DNA of 64,000 nucleotides. Source: Thalassolituus sp. UBA1087 (GTDB taxonomy: Bacteria; Pseudomonadota; Gammaproteobacteria; Pseudomonadales; Oceanobacteraceae). The notes under the pieces are model-generated. The model had not been told where the DNA came from and ran no database searches. It worked only from the letters and a program-made list of their open reading frames with translations. Both the position numbers and the translations under genes were made by a program. The DNA lies in contig DCCG01000005.1 in assembly GCA_002314145.1 (NCBI GenBank), forward strand, positions 62,001-126,000, in the 5' to 3' direction. Below, piece by piece: positions 28,011 to 37,769 of this stretch (positions within the stretch are counted from its first letter, which is position 1; each line of letters opens with the position of its first letter).

Positions 28011-30278
28011 TCAGAAGTCGTATTGCGTACTGATTCCCCATGACCGGCTGGCCACCAGGGTAACCGAATTGGCGCTGGGTTTTGTCCACTGATAATCGTA
28101 CAGCACCTGCTGATGATCAAAGATGTTATTGACGTAACCATCTACCCGCCATTGCGCCGCTTTCCAGCCGACACTCAGATGCGATAAATAATACGCATCA
28201 ATTTTTTGCTCGTTCGAAGGCTTGGTGTAGGCACTGCCAATATATTGGGTGCGCCATTTAGTATTAAAACCAGCGCCCCGGTCATAACCGATACTGAGAC
28301 TGGTATTTATTTTCGGCGAATATGGAAACCGGTTGCCGGAATAATCGCTGCCGGATGAGACAAAATCTTCAAATTCAGTATCGGCGTAACCGGTATTCAG
28401 GGAGGCCATAAATCCATTATTCAGATGTAGAAACACATCCAGTTCAGCGCCTCTGGAAGTCGATGAACCGGCATTATCCACGTACGTATCAAATGGGTTG
28501 GTAGGGCCATTAACCGATACCTGCTGATCATCCCAGTTCAGATAAAACAGATTGGCGTTCACCGCCAGTTGCTGCTCAAACCAGACAGAACGCAGGGCAA
28601 TTTCATGGTTTTTTAATGTTTCCTGACCGTATTCATACACAGCGCCCGTGCCCAGATTCAGGTCATTACCACCGGAGCGATAACCGCTGGAATACACATA
28701 CCCCAGCGTCATATCCGCTGTTGCCGCCCAGCTGATTCCGATTTTGGGCAGCCACTGCGTAAAGGTATCTTCCTCAGTCACCTTGCCGCTGCCACTTAAC
28801 ATAGCGCCGTAATTATCCACCATGGCATTCAGACTGCCCGCCGGCATGCCCAGCAATGCATCGCCAGGGGTGAGGTCCATTTCCCGGAACACGGTTGAAC
28901 GGGTTTCAAAACGGCGTTCTTCCCGGCTGTAACGCAGACCTAAGGTCAGCGTCAGATTCTGCGGCAGGTAAATATCCGTCTCATTAAAAACAGCCAGCGA
29001 GCGGGTCTGGTTCAGACCATCGCGGATGCGGTTGGTAAAAGGAATATAAAACGTATCCGCCGGCACGGCAGGGCTGAGGTTATTAAGGTCAACCACACTG
29101 CCACTGTCGCCTTCGCTCTCACTGCGTTCACGGCCAAGATACAGTCCCGTGGCTGAGTGAAGGTGCCGGCCTTCGAAACTCAGTTTCAGTTCTTCGCTGA
29201 TGTGCTGCTGATCACGATCCTGTGCGAAGCCGGTATATTCGGAACTGACCGGCTGGCCGGCAAAGGTCGCGGTGACATCCGATTCCGGGTATGTACGGTC
29301 ACTGTCGACGGCATACTGGCTGAAACCATTGCGCCAGCTGGTGTGACTGCTCAGCGTCCAGCGGTCTGATAACAGCGCACTGATATTCAAAATGCCGTAA
29401 CGGCTGACTTCCTGATACCGCGGTTTGACGTCCATGGCCGCTTTATAGTCACCGGCTTCACAGGGGTAGTCGGCGGTGCTCTGAGCATCCGTACAGGCCA
29501 GCGCAGCACCATGTTTACTGTTGGAGAATCCGCTGATCAGGCGGGCACTGAAGCGATAGTCAGGCTGGTACAGCAGGCTCGCTTTGTAATGGCTGTTGCT
29601 GAGAAAGTTGTGGCGCTCATCATTGAGATAAATATTGGTGTATTCACCATCGGTTTCCTGCCGTTCAGCCGTTACACGCAAGGCCAGGGAGTCGCTCAGC
29701 GGCAGGTTGCCCATGGCGTTCAGCTGCCACAGATTGTCACTGCCCAGTCCCGCTTTCAGCGATGCAGATGGCTGGAATTGCGGGCTTTTTGAGGTAATAA
29801 AAATAGCCCCGGCTGCAGAGTTCTGTCCCACACTGGTGGACATAGGTCCTTTCGCCACCACCACCTGTTCGATATCCCACAGGGTCATATTATTCTGAAT
29901 GTCGGGCCGGCTCACCGGCATGCCATCCACAACCACCGAACTGACGCTGCCAGCCCCGGCAACACCGCCGGACTGAATACCCCGGATAGCGTATTCGTTG
30001 CTGTTGCCGTAACCCACCAGATTCACATTGCTCATCTCATCGAAGGCCGAAGAAAGATCCAGTGCGCCGTTCCTGGTCAGATCATCTTCCGTGGCCAGAC
30101 TCACTCCGGTGATGGTTTCCTGCAGTGTACGTTCCAGTTTCTGCCCTGTCACAGTGACCGTATTGAGACTGACATCGTCACTCTGCTCTTCGTCCCCGGC
30201 CATTGCGCCGGGGCAATAGATGCCTGCCGTCAGTGCCAGCGCCCATGCCGCGGCCTGCTGAGTTTTCCGGATTTCCAT
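28011..30278 (-). CDS. TonB-dependent outer-membrane receptor, iron-regulated
   Basis: 755 residues. A signal peptide (ends near GAMA-GDE, residue 27) is followed by a plug domain (VNLVGYGNSNEYAIRGIQSG, VVVDGMPV, IEQVVVAKGPMSTSVGQNSAAGAIFITSK) and a long beta-barrel ending in aromatic Phe, typical of outer-membrane insertion. There is no N-terminal STN signalling domain. A near-consensus Fur box lies just upstream, so the receptor should be induced in iron starvation and probably takes up a ferric siderophore. The ligand is unknown. An AraC-type regulator gene lies upstream on the same strand. Confidence 0.9.
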   Translation of the reverse strand: MEIRKTQQAAAWALALTAGIYCPGAMAGDEEQSDDVSLNTVTVTGQKLERTLQETITGVSLATEDDLTRNGALDLSSAFDEMSNVNLVGYGNSNEYAIRGIQSGGVAGAGSVSSVVVDGMPVSRPDIQNNMTLWDIEQVVVAKGPMSTSVGQNSAAGAIFITSKSPQFQPSASLKAGLGSDNLWQLNAMGNLPLSDSLALRVTAERQETDGEYTNIYLNDERHNFLSNSHYKASLLYQPDYRFSARLISGFSNSKHGAALACTDAQSTADYPCEAGDYKAAMDVKPRYQEVSRYGILNISALLSDRWTLSSHTSWRNGFSQYAVDSDRTYPESDVTATFAGQPVSSEYTGFAQDRDQQHISEELKLSFEGRHLHSATGLYLGRERSESEGDSGSVVDLNNLSPAVPADTFYIPFTNRIRDGLNQTRSLAVFNETDIYLPQNLTLTLGLRYSREERRFETRSTVFREMDLTPGDALLGMPAGSLNAMVDNYGAMLSGSGKVTEEDTFTQWLPKIGISWAATADMTLGYVYSSGYRSGGNDLNLGTGAVYEYGQETLKNHEIALRSVWFEQQLAVNANLFYLNWDDQQVSVNGPTNPFDTYVDNAGSSTSRGAELDVFLHLNNGFMASLNTGYADTEFEDFVSSGSDYSGNRFPYSPKINTSLSIGYDRGAGFNTKWRTQYIGSAYTKPSNEQKIDAYYLSHLSVGWKAAQWRVDGYVNNIFDHQQVLYDYQWTKPSANSVTLVASRSWGISTQYDF

Positions 30279-30297
30279 TCTGCCCCCGTTTATAAGT

Positions 30298-30316
30298 ATT
30301 AATGATAATTATTATC
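30298..30316. promoter_or_regulatory. Fur box upstream of the TonB receptor
   Basis: ATTAATGATAATTATTATC matches 16 of 19 positions of the consensus Fur box GATAATGATAATCATTATC. It lies about 20 bases ahead of the receptor start codon. Confidence 0.8.
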
Positions 30317-30398
30317 AAACGATATTTAATACTATTACAAAGGGAGAGAGCAAGTCAGACGGCAAGCCCGATCGCTGGCGCCCGGCGGCCATATGATG

Positions 30399-31430
30399 TC
30401 AGTCCGGAGCCTCACAGAAGTGCCGCGGCGACACGCCCCGTGCCCGGTTGAATGCGTGACTGAAACTGGACGCACTGCTGAAGCCAGCCTTCAGCGCGGC
30501 GTTTTTGATGCTGTCGCCACCGCGCAGACATTCCTCGGCACGGCTGAGGCGGCATTCACTCACCAGATCACGCCAGCGCCAGCCATCCGTTTCCAGACGC
30601 CGGCTCAGGGTACGTGATGACATACACAGGCTGCCCGCCACCGAGGTCATATCCGGCACATCCGGTAACATCTGAGTGATCAGACGGCGCACCTGATGGG
30701 AGATGCTTTCCTGTTTTGCCGCCGGCCGGCCGGTGCAGAGTTCTTCACAGGCAACCGCAGCCACCGGGTTCTGCATCGGCATACGCAATTGCAGGTGGGC
30801 GGCGTCGCCAAAGAAACAGTTTTCCGCTGCGCTGTCGGTCACCTCACAGCCAAACACCGCCTCCATCTGCGCCATGGCCGGCAGCCGCGGAAACGTCAGA
30901 GACAGGGCGCGGACATTGCGTGGCGCAGCGCCCAACAACTCGCCCTGCAGCGCCGCCAGAATGCCAAACTCGCGGCCAATAACGAAACGCTCCAGCGCTT
31001 CTGACAGCGGATAGCGGCAGCTGAATACCAGCCGCAGCTCGTCGCGCTGAAACTCAAACAACACCCGGGAGAGATTCGCGGAAGACGCCAGATAACGGCG
31101 GATCATATCCAGCGCTGCGCGCACGTCGCGGCTGCTGACAATCGCCATTCCCAACACCCCCAAAGTGGCCAGCTGATAACGCAGCCCGGTGGCAAACCCC
31201 AGCGCAAGAGACTCCTCACCATTAGTGTGTAAAGCCTCAATCATCGCCAGTTCCTGATCCATTGTCACATCAACCAGGCCAAGATCAATTTGTGACCGGG
31301 AAAGTCCGGTTTGTGACAGCATCACCTGATCATCAATGCCACAAGCCCGGGCCTGCTGCAAAAGAATCCGCGCATTGGCCAGCCCGAAGCCCGGCGCCCG
31401 CGGTTTATCGCTATCAGCTGCGGATGTCAT
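30399..31430 (-). CDS. AraC-family regulator with OruR-type N-terminal domain
   Basis: 343 residues. The C-terminal 100 residues are an AraC double helix-turn-helix (MSSRTLSRRLETDGWRWRDLVSECRLSRAEECL, then IKNAALKAGFSSASSFSHAFNRARGVSPRHF). The N-terminal part (SLALGFATGLRYQLATLGVLGMAIVSSRDVRAAL) is the arabinose-binding-like domain seen in OruR/ArgR-type regulators. It could regulate the TonB receptor 120 bases downstream or the divergent exported hydrolase. The effector is not visible. Confidence 0.85.
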   Translation of the reverse strand: MTSAADSDKPRAPGFGLANARILLQQARACGIDDQVMLSQTGLSRSQIDLGLVDVTMDQELAMIEALHTNGEESLALGFATGLRYQLATLGVLGMAIVSSRDVRAALDMIRRYLASSANLSRVLFEFQRDELRLVFSCRYPLSEALERFVIGREFGILAALQGELLGAAPRNVRALSLTFPRLPAMAQMEAVFGCEVTDSAAENCFFGDAAHLQLRMPMQNPVAAVACEELCTGRPAAKQESISHQVRRLITQMLPDVPDMTSVAGSLCMSSRTLSRRLETDGWRWRDLVSECRLSRAEECLRGGDSIKNAALKAGFSSASSFSHAFNRARGVSPRHFCEAPD

Positions 31431-31613
31431 AAGGCCACCTCTTATTATTTTAAATGCACCTTAGTACCAATTATTGTCCTGTCGTATCACGTCAGTGTCC
31501 GCTCAGGACATTTTCTTCGTCCTGCACTCAACTATGGTTGTCAGCGCTCTGTGGCCTGCGTCCCTGATACGGACCGGCCGTTATTAAAAACAAAAATAAA
31601 GAGAACACATACA

Positions 31614-33272
31614 ATGAAAAAAGCCATTCTGGCGGTTACCGCCATCTCCGCGCTGTGCGCCTCTGCTCTGCTGCCGGCTAACGCTCAGGCCGCAGATTCC
31701 CCGTTATTCCCGGCTATTTCGCTGATCGCCGGGTTTCTGAATCAGGGAATATTCCCTGAATCCGATCTCTACACCACGGATGATGACATCATTATCAACG
31801 CAACGGATGGTGTGGAACTGGCCGCCAATGTGTTCGTGCCAACGACAGGTTCCGGCCCTTACCCGGCGGTGATTTTTATCAACAGCTGGGCCGCCAACGA
31901 ATACCAGTACCTGACCGAAGCGGCGCGCTTTGCCGAAGAAGGTTATGTGGTGCTGAGCTATTCCACCCGTGGCTTTGGCACATCAGGCGGCCTGATTGAT
32001 ACCGCTGGTCCGCTGGACATGGCCGACCTGTCGGCCGTGATCGATTACCTGATCACGCACTTTGACGTGGACCCGAACGCCATTGGTGCGGCAGGTATTT
32101 CTTACGGTTCCGGCATCAGTCTGCTGGGCGCCGCCCATGATCCGCGCATCAGTGCCGTGGCCGCCATGAGTACCTGGGGCAGCCTGACCGAAGCTCTGTA
32201 TGGTCAGGAAACACCGCGCCTGATCTGGGGCGAGCTGCTGACCCTGTCGTCCGGCCTGACCGGTAACCCGGACCAGATTATCCGTGACACCTGGAATAAA
32301 GTACTCAACCGGGAAGATATGGCCAGTGTCTACGCCTGGACCGATCTGCGTTCACCGCTTAATTATGTGGATGAAATTAATGCCAACGGTGCCGCCGTTT
32401 ATATTTCACAGAACTGGGGCGATAACCTGTTTCAGCCCAACAGTGTGCTGGATCTGTTCAGCCGCTTAAGCGTCGAAAAACACATTGATCTGCAACCCGG
32501 TACCCATGCCGGTGCTGAAATCGGCGGCCTGCTGGGTGGTGGTGATACCCACGTTTTAAATAACGTACACCGCTGGTTTGCCGAGCACCTGAAAGGTGAA
32601 AGCGGTGCAATGGAAGGACAGAAGCCGGTACACATGAAAGTGAAGTTTTCTTCCGGCTATCAGGAATACGATGCCTTTCCGGTGCCACAGGCAACGACGG
32701 AAACTTTCTACCTGCAGCCACGTAATCTGTTCCGCAACGGTCAGCTGAGCGATACGCCATTCCAGAGCTGGCTGGCAAAGGACAACAGTATTAATTCCCT
32801 GTTCGACACCGTGGCCAGTACTCAGGTACCGCTGCTGTCACAGATTCTGGAACAGCTTGAGGTTCCGGTACTCGCCAACATCGGGCATATTCAGCGCAGC
32901 AACGGCATTGTGTTTGAAAGCAACCGCCGCTGGTCCGATATGCAGATCCGTGGCAATGCGGAACTCAGTCTTATGGTTCAGCCGAAAAGCGATAACCTGC
33001 ACATGGTTGCTTATCTGTACGACATGAACCCGCTGGGGGTAGGAAAAATGATTACCCACAAACCCCTCACCGTGCACGACACCACACCGGGTGAAACCCT
33101 GCGCGTCGATTTCCCGTTAACCACGGTGGCGTACGATGTGCCGGCCGGTCATAAACTGGTATTGGTTATTGATACGCACGATCTCCTGTATGCCGGCCCG
33201 CAGGGGGTACGCAGTATCGATTTTGAATTCAGCAGTGGTGAACAATCCACGCTGACAGTACCTGTACTCTGA
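31614..33272 (+). CDS. Exported S15/CocE-type alpha/beta hydrolase
   Basis: 552 residues. A signal peptide, MKKAILAVTAISALCASALLP with probable cut after AQA (about residue 26), precedes an alpha/beta-hydrolase of the X-Pro dipeptidyl-peptidase S15/CocE family. The nucleophile elbow GISYGSG places Ser163, and HAG near residue 300 supplies the likely His. The C-terminal about 200 residues form the jelly-roll expected in this family (WSDMQIRGNAELSLMV). It would cleave acyl or Pro-X bonds outside the cytoplasm; the substrate is unknown. The start is chosen at 31614 because the signal peptide begins there and AAGAGA lies upstream. Confidence 0.82.
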   Translation: MKKAILAVTAISALCASALLPANAQAADSPLFPAISLIAGFLNQGIFPESDLYTTDDDIIINATDGVELAANVFVPTTGSGPYPAVIFINSWAANEYQYLTEAARFAEEGYVVLSYSTRGFGTSGGLIDTAGPLDMADLSAVIDYLITHFDVDPNAIGAAGISYGSGISLLGAAHDPRISAVAAMSTWGSLTEALYGQETPRLIWGELLTLSSGLTGNPDQIIRDTWNKVLNREDMASVYAWTDLRSPLNYVDEINANGAAVYISQNWGDNLFQPNSVLDLFSRLSVEKHIDLQPGTHAGAEIGGLLGGGDTHVLNNVHRWFAEHLKGESGAMEGQKPVHMKVKFSSGYQEYDAFPVPQATTETFYLQPRNLFRNGQLSDTPFQSWLAKDNSINSLFDTVASTQVPLLSQILEQLEVPVLANIGHIQRSNGIVFESNRRWSDMQIRGNAELSLMVQPKSDNLHMVAYLYDMNPLGVGKMITHKPLTVHDTTPGETLRVDFPLTTVAYDVPAGHKLVLVIDTHDLLYAGPQGVRSIDFEFSSGEQSTLTVPVL

Positions 33273-33630
33273 ACTGTTTCAGCCACAACCGATAGCTGAA
33301 CCTGGCACTGCCCGTCAGTGCCTGCCAGTGTCCGTCAACGGCGCAGAAAATTCTGCGCCGTTTTTTTTATTCAGAGTTACAGGGTATTCCCCTGATCGCC
33401 CCACAATTAATGATAAATATAAAATCAAATAAAGACACGTTTATACGCCTGTCAGCAGAAACCTTAAACGAAACTTAAAAACTGACCTTTCTTTTCTTTA
33501 TTCTGACGGTTTACCGGTATTTATCATGCGTCCTTTGCTTCAGGTCAGAGTAAAATAAGCACCGTCCTGCACAATAGCCAGCGTCTCCTTTTTAACCAGT
33601 GCAGGCGACGGAAATACCGCCGGAAATTTT
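33273..33630. other. Intergenic stretch between hydrolase and flavocytochrome genes
   Basis: This stretch holds the hydrolase terminator (33338-33368) and an AT-rich leader for the next gene. A weak Fur-like stretch (12 of 19 matches) lies at 33406-33424. I see no gene here. Confidence 0.55.
33338..33368 (+). terminator. Rho-independent terminator after the hydrolase gene
   Basis: A 9-bp stem ACGGCGCAG / CTGCGCCGT with a 6-base loop is followed by eight T. Confidence 0.92.
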
Positions 33631-34965
33631 ATGAAAGCCATTAAAATCAGTTTTACCGTGATTGTTATTCTGCTGACCCTGTTATGGTTACTGGCAGACT
33701 CTTTATTACCCGAGCCATTAACTTACTTTTCATTCCGCCATGTGTTTGTACAGTACAGTGGTGTCATAACCATGGGCGCCATGTCTGTCGCCATGCTGCT
33801 TGCGGCGCGTCCGCGCTGGCTGGAAAAGCATCTGGATGGACTGGATAAAATGTACCGCCTGCACAAGTGGCTGGGCATTACAGCCCTGGTTATGGGGACA
33901 GCCCACTGGTGGTTTGCCAAAGGCACCAAATGGATGGTGGGCTGGGGCTGGCTGGAAAAACCTCAGCGCGGTCCCCGCGGAGAGGAAACGCTGACAACCG
34001 TTGAGGCCTTTTTCCGCAGTCAGCGCGGGCTGGCGGAAACCATCGGTGAGTGGACCTTCTATGCTGCTGCTGTGCTGTTGATAATCGCCCTGGTAAAAGC
34101 TGTGCCATACCGGTTTTTTGCCAAAACCCACAAAATTATGGCGGCAGCCTTTCTGCTGCTGGTCTGGCACTCACTGATATTGCTGGAATACGCATACTGG
34201 AAACAACCTGTGGGCTGGATTATGGCACTGCTGCTGGCAGCCGGTTCGGTGTCTGCCGTTATTATTCTGCTCGGACAGACCGGGCGTAAGAGCAAAGTAC
34301 AGGGCACGGTGGAATGCTTTCACTGGTACCCGGAATTACAGGTCATGGAAACCGCCATCAAACTCAGCAAAGGCTGGCACGGACACAAAGCCGGTCAGTT
34401 TGCCTTTGTGACCTCCAGCAAAAAAGAAGGTGCGCATCCATATACCATTGCCTCCGCCTGGCACGATGACAGTGAACACATCACCTTCATTACCAAAGCG
34501 CTGGGCGACCATACCCGCCGTCTGCCGGACATACTGCATGAAGGCATGGCGGTACAGGTCGAAGGTCCGTATGGCTGTTTTACCTTCGACGATGATTGCC
34601 GGCAGCAGATCTGGGTGGGTGCCGGTATTGGTATTACCCCCTTTATTGCGCGGATGAAACACCTCGCCAAAGCACCGGATGGTCGCACCATTCATCTGTT
34701 CCATCCGACCGGACAATATGAACAGGCTGCCATTGATAAGTTAACAGCGGATGCTCAGGCTGCCGGCATCAGCCTGCATATTCTGGCCAGCAAAGATGGC
34801 CGCCGCCTGAGTGCTGACATGATCCGGGAGGAAGTGCCGGGCTGGCAAGAAAGCAGTGTCTGGTTCTGTGGGCCTTCCGCTTTTGGGGCCAGCCTGCGCA
34901 ACGAGCTGCAGGCGCAGGGGTTGCCGGCGGATCATTTTCATCAGGAGTTATTTGAAATGCGCTGA
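33631..34965 (+). CDS. Ferric-reductase-like flavocytochrome oxidoreductase
   Basis: 444 residues. The N-terminal half has about six membrane helices with paired haem-ligand histidines (HKWLGITALVMGTAHWW and THKIMAAAFLLLVWH), the ferric-reductase-like b-type cytochrome domain. The C-terminal half is a ferredoxin-NADP-reductase module: FAD site HPYTIASAW, pyridine-nucleotide loop GAGIGITPFIARM and terminal CGPSAFG. It would pass electrons from NAD(P)H through FAD and haem across the inner membrane, perhaps to ferric iron. It lies near a Fur-boxed receptor, which fits iron reduction but does not prove it. Confidence 0.85.
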   Translation: MKAIKISFTVIVILLTLLWLLADSLLPEPLTYFSFRHVFVQYSGVITMGAMSVAMLLAARPRWLEKHLDGLDKMYRLHKWLGITALVMGTAHWWFAKGTKWMVGWGWLEKPQRGPRGEETLTTVEAFFRSQRGLAETIGEWTFYAAAVLLIIALVKAVPYRFFAKTHKIMAAAFLLLVWHSLILLEYAYWKQPVGWIMALLLAAGSVSAVIILLGQTGRKSKVQGTVECFHWYPELQVMETAIKLSKGWHGHKAGQFAFVTSSKKEGAHPYTIASAWHDDSEHITFITKALGDHTRRLPDILHEGMAVQVEGPYGCFTFDDDCRQQIWVGAGIGITPFIARMKHLAKAPDGRTIHLFHPTGQYEQAAIDKLTADAQAAGISLHILASKDGRRLSADMIREEVPGWQESSVWFCGPSAFGASLRNELQAQGLPADHFHQELFEMR

Positions 34966-34991
34966 GCGCTGTTTTGATTTCTGCTCAGCCG

Positions 34992-36212
34992 TCAATTATC
35001 CGCATGACGTACCCGCAACGAGAGCAGTGTCAGCACCAGCGTGATCGCCATCAGCGCTGCGGTTGTTATCAGGTTAGTGCTGATGCCGGATAAATCGATC
35101 AGTGCGCCACTGATCATGGCACCGCCAATCGCCGCCACCTGTAACGCTGCCGAATATAAACCACCGGCACTGTCGGCTGCGTCCGGCAGTGCTTTGGTAA
35201 TCCAGGTTGACCAGATAATCGGCAGAACCGCACCAAAAAATCCCCAGATGGCAATCAGCAGATACGCCAGCCAGTGCATCTGTGCTCCGGCCAGTAACAG
35301 CAGTGCCACCACCAGCATCGCCAGAGGCATGCCCACCAGAATCTGTTTGAATGCTCTGTGCGCCAGCACGCCGGTAAAGGTAGCACCAACAAAACTGGCA
35401 ATACCAAACAGCACCCAGGAAAACGAAATCTGCTCAATATTAAAATTGAGATAATGTTCCATATACGGACGCATATAAATGTACAGCATCTGGTTACCGG
35501 TAAAACTCAGCAACATAGCCAGAAATGCCAGCTTAACGCCCGGTCTGGTCAGAACTTCCCCCATACCGCCAGTGGATTCCTGTCGTCCACCGGCAACCGA
35601 GGGAAGCGTCAGCCACTGTAATAGCAATACAGCAACCGCAATCAGAGCCACAGCCACAAATACCACACGCCAGCCATACAGACCGCCCAGATAACTGCCC
35701 AGCGGTGCTGCAACCACCAGCGCCAGTGACACACCGGAAAAAATAATGGAAAACGCGGCGGCTACTCTGGCAGCCGGTACCAGCTGCATGGCGACCGCGG
35801 TCAGCAGCGCCCAGAAACCACCGATGGCAATCCCCAGCACAACCCGTGATGCCATCAGCAGCCAGATGCTTTGCGCTGCCGCCGTAATCAGACAGGCAAC
35901 AATCATCATGGCGGTAAAACAGAGGATCAGACGGCGACGGTCAGTCTGTTTAAACAGCCCGGGAATCAGCAGCCCGGCCATCATGGCGGTGGCAGCCGTG
36001 ACTGAAATCATCTGCCCTGCGACACCGGCTGAGATACTCAGCCCCTCAGCCATCTGCGTCAGCATACTGACCGGTAACAGCTCGGCGGAAATCAGCGCGG
36101 CCACGCCCAGCATCATAGAAAAAATAGCCCACCAGTTTGACGAACCGGAGGGACGGCCGGATGTCGTCTGCTCACCGGCAGAACCGGCAGGCAGATCCAC
36201 AGCATCAGTCAT
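34992..36212 (-). CDS. nepI: MFS exporter, NepI-like (purine ribonucleoside efflux)
   Basis: 406 residues, twelve predicted helices. The start NWWAIFSMMLGVAALISAELLPVSMLTQMAEGL, then QTDRRRLIL, VVLGIAIGGFWALLTAVAMQLVPA and VAAPLGSYLGGLYGWRVVF, follow E. coli NepI segment by segment, including the late WSTWITKALPDAADSAGGL region. NepI exports purine ribonucleosides by H+ antiport. The ATG at 36212 is chosen over the open frame to 36320 because it begins the hydrophilic N-terminus normal for the family. Confidence 0.78.
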   Translation of the reverse strand: MTDAVDLPAGSAGEQTTSGRPSGSSNWWAIFSMMLGVAALISAELLPVSMLTQMAEGLSISAGVAGQMISVTAATAMMAGLLIPGLFKQTDRRRLILCFTAMMIVACLITAAAQSIWLLMASRVVLGIAIGGFWALLTAVAMQLVPAARVAAAFSIIFSGVSLALVVAAPLGSYLGGLYGWRVVFVAVALIAVAVLLLQWLTLPSVAGGRQESTGGMGEVLTRPGVKLAFLAMLLSFTGNQMLYIYMRPYMEHYLNFNIEQISFSWVLFGIASFVGATFTGVLAHRAFKQILVGMPLAMLVVALLLLAGAQMHWLAYLLIAIWGFFGAVLPIIWSTWITKALPDAADSAGGLYSAALQVAAIGGAMISGALIDLSGISTNLITTAALMAITLVLTLLSLRVRHADN

Positions 36213-36573
36213 GTGTTTTCGTCTCTGTATTTTTGACGGGAAGCCCCGGCACAGACCGCGCCGGGAAAAGACAGGATGCCATGGTATGCAATTCCACCCT
36301 GGATCAGGTTGCCTGATCATGGGAATAAATTGCCAGAAAATATAAACCGCTACAGGCTGTGGTCAGCAATCAGCTATTGCTGCCGAGGTTCAATTAACTC
36401 TTCCATACATTAGCAGCCATATCAGCAGTCATATACGGGTGACGGTTTTAAAAAAGAAAAGAGGCGTGGCCGGGCCAACATTTTTCTGCCTCTTTTTTGC
36501 TTTGAAAAATAAAACAGTCATCCCTCTCTGCTGCCACTCAATTTCTTAGTTCGCTTTCTTCGGTTCGCTTTCT
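36213..36573. other. Intergenic stretch between the NepI-like gene and eutR
   Basis: This stretch holds the eutR terminator (36457-36498) and a 14-base tandem duplication at 36549-36576 (GTTCGCTTTCTTC repeated), which reaches into the eutR stop codon. I see no gene. Confidence 0.55.
36457..36498 (-). terminator. Terminator downstream of eutR
   Basis: The stem AAAAGAGGC / GCCTCTTTT encloses an inner GGCC-rich loop, with T-rich runs on both outer flanks. It lies about 75 bases beyond the eutR stop. Confidence 0.6.
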
Positions 36574-37575
36574 TCAGTTCAGATCGGCAATGCCATTATT
36601 TCTGGCGCCAGCATGGGCACGGTTCAGCGTCTGCGACGGCGTCTCACCAAACAGCTGCCTGTAGTCATGGGCAAACTGCCCGGCATGCCAGAATCCCCAT
36701 TCGGACGATTTGGAGGCAATGGTTTCATCTTCGCCCAGACCTTCCAGCAAAGCCCGGCGCATATTATTAAGACGCGACAGGCGCAGATACTTCAGCGGGC
36801 TTAAGCCCAGCACGGTTTCAAAACTGTATTGCAGGGTGCGGCGGCTGACATGGGTTAAACGACACAGATCAGTGATGGTGATGGATTCCCCCGGATGGGC
36901 AGCCAGATATTCCTGTACCCGTTCGACCACAGCTTTGCGCCGCGCAAAGGTTGTGTTCTGCAATGTACTGCGCGCTTCCCCGTCCCCCAGAACTTCCAGC
37001 ACGGAACCCAGCAACATGTCCTGATGAATCACACCCGGCCGGCCGGCGTTTCCGGCAAACATACGGCCCATAATATGACGCAGCATCTGCAGCTTGCCGT
37101 TGTGCCAGTGACGCCGGGGTTCAGACCACATGCCATCACGGATTTCCACCCCCTGCACATCGGCGGTATCCATCAACAGCCGCTGACTGACAACGATGCC
37201 ATAAATATGGAAGTCGTCCGGGGTCAGCAGTTCAAAATCACAGTTCCCCGGCCGACACATAAGCTCCTGCGCGCTGACCGACTGGCCGTTAATGCGACAC
37301 ACATCCTCGCTGCCCTGAGGCGCTGAGGCAAACCCCAGCCACACGGAATCCGGCCACACATTGCAGTGCTGATGCAGTGACTGGCTGGTGTATTCGCGGA
37401 ACACCTGCAGACTGGGCACAGCGACTTCATCAATACGGCCATAAAAACGGCCGGCACTGAGCTGATCGTATTCCTGCTGCCAGTCACGCAGATTATGTGC
37501 ATGCTGATCGGCATCCGTGGCTTCACTGACGCACCAGCGCGGTGCCTGTGACCTTATTTCATGCTCTGTAACCAC
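36574..37575 (-). CDS. eutR: AraC-family ethanolamine regulator EutR
   Basis: About 333 residues. The N-terminal part (LRDWQQEYDQLSAGRFYGRI, VFREYTSQSLHQHCNVWPDS, LTPDDFHIYGIVVS) follows E. coli EutR closely, and the C-terminus is an AraC double HTH (LCRLTHVSRRTLQYSFETVLGLSPLKYLRL, SEWGFWHAGQFAHDYRQLFGETPS). EutR binds ethanolamine and adenosylcobalamin and activates eut genes. It is divergent from eutB, 194 bases away. The GTG at 37575 has GGGGG seven bases upstream. An ATG at 37629 without a ribosome-binding site is the alternative and matches the E. coli length better. Confidence 0.88.
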   Translation of the reverse strand: MVTEHEIRSQAPRWCVSEATDADQHAHNLRDWQQEYDQLSAGRFYGRIDEVAVPSLQVFREYTSQSLHQHCNVWPDSVWLGFASAPQGSEDVCRINGQSVSAQELMCRPGNCDFELLTPDDFHIYGIVVSQRLLMDTADVQGVEIRDGMWSEPRRHWHNGKLQMLRHIMGRMFAGNAGRPGVIHQDMLLGSVLEVLGDGEARSTLQNTTFARRKAVVERVQEYLAAHPGESITITDLCRLTHVSRRTLQYSFETVLGLSPLKYLRLSRLNNMRRALLEGLGEDETIASKSSEWGFWHAGQFAHDYRQLFGETPSQTLNRAHAGARNNGIADLN

Positions 37576-37769
37576 TTGCCTTCCCCCGTGAATATTCTTT
37601 TCTTTAGCCTGATAAAACTCATAAATCATTGAAATTTATTAGTTTTTTAAGCTTTGCCATTTTTCGATAGCGGCCCGGAATGGTTCTGGCTTTGTACTCC
37701 TGCTAATCAGATGAAGCTATGCAGCAACTTTTATTCCTAACAGGAAAGTTTGTCGCGAAAGGCAGGTCT

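Noticed and set aside
33406..33424. Possible Fur box before the ferric-reductase-like gene
   Set aside because: Only 12 of 19 positions match and the area is generally AT-rich, so it is not reported as a site.
37630..37769. Sigma-54 promoter between eutR and eutB
   Set aside because: TGGTTCTGGCTTTGTA lacks the GC element at -12, so the pattern is not met.
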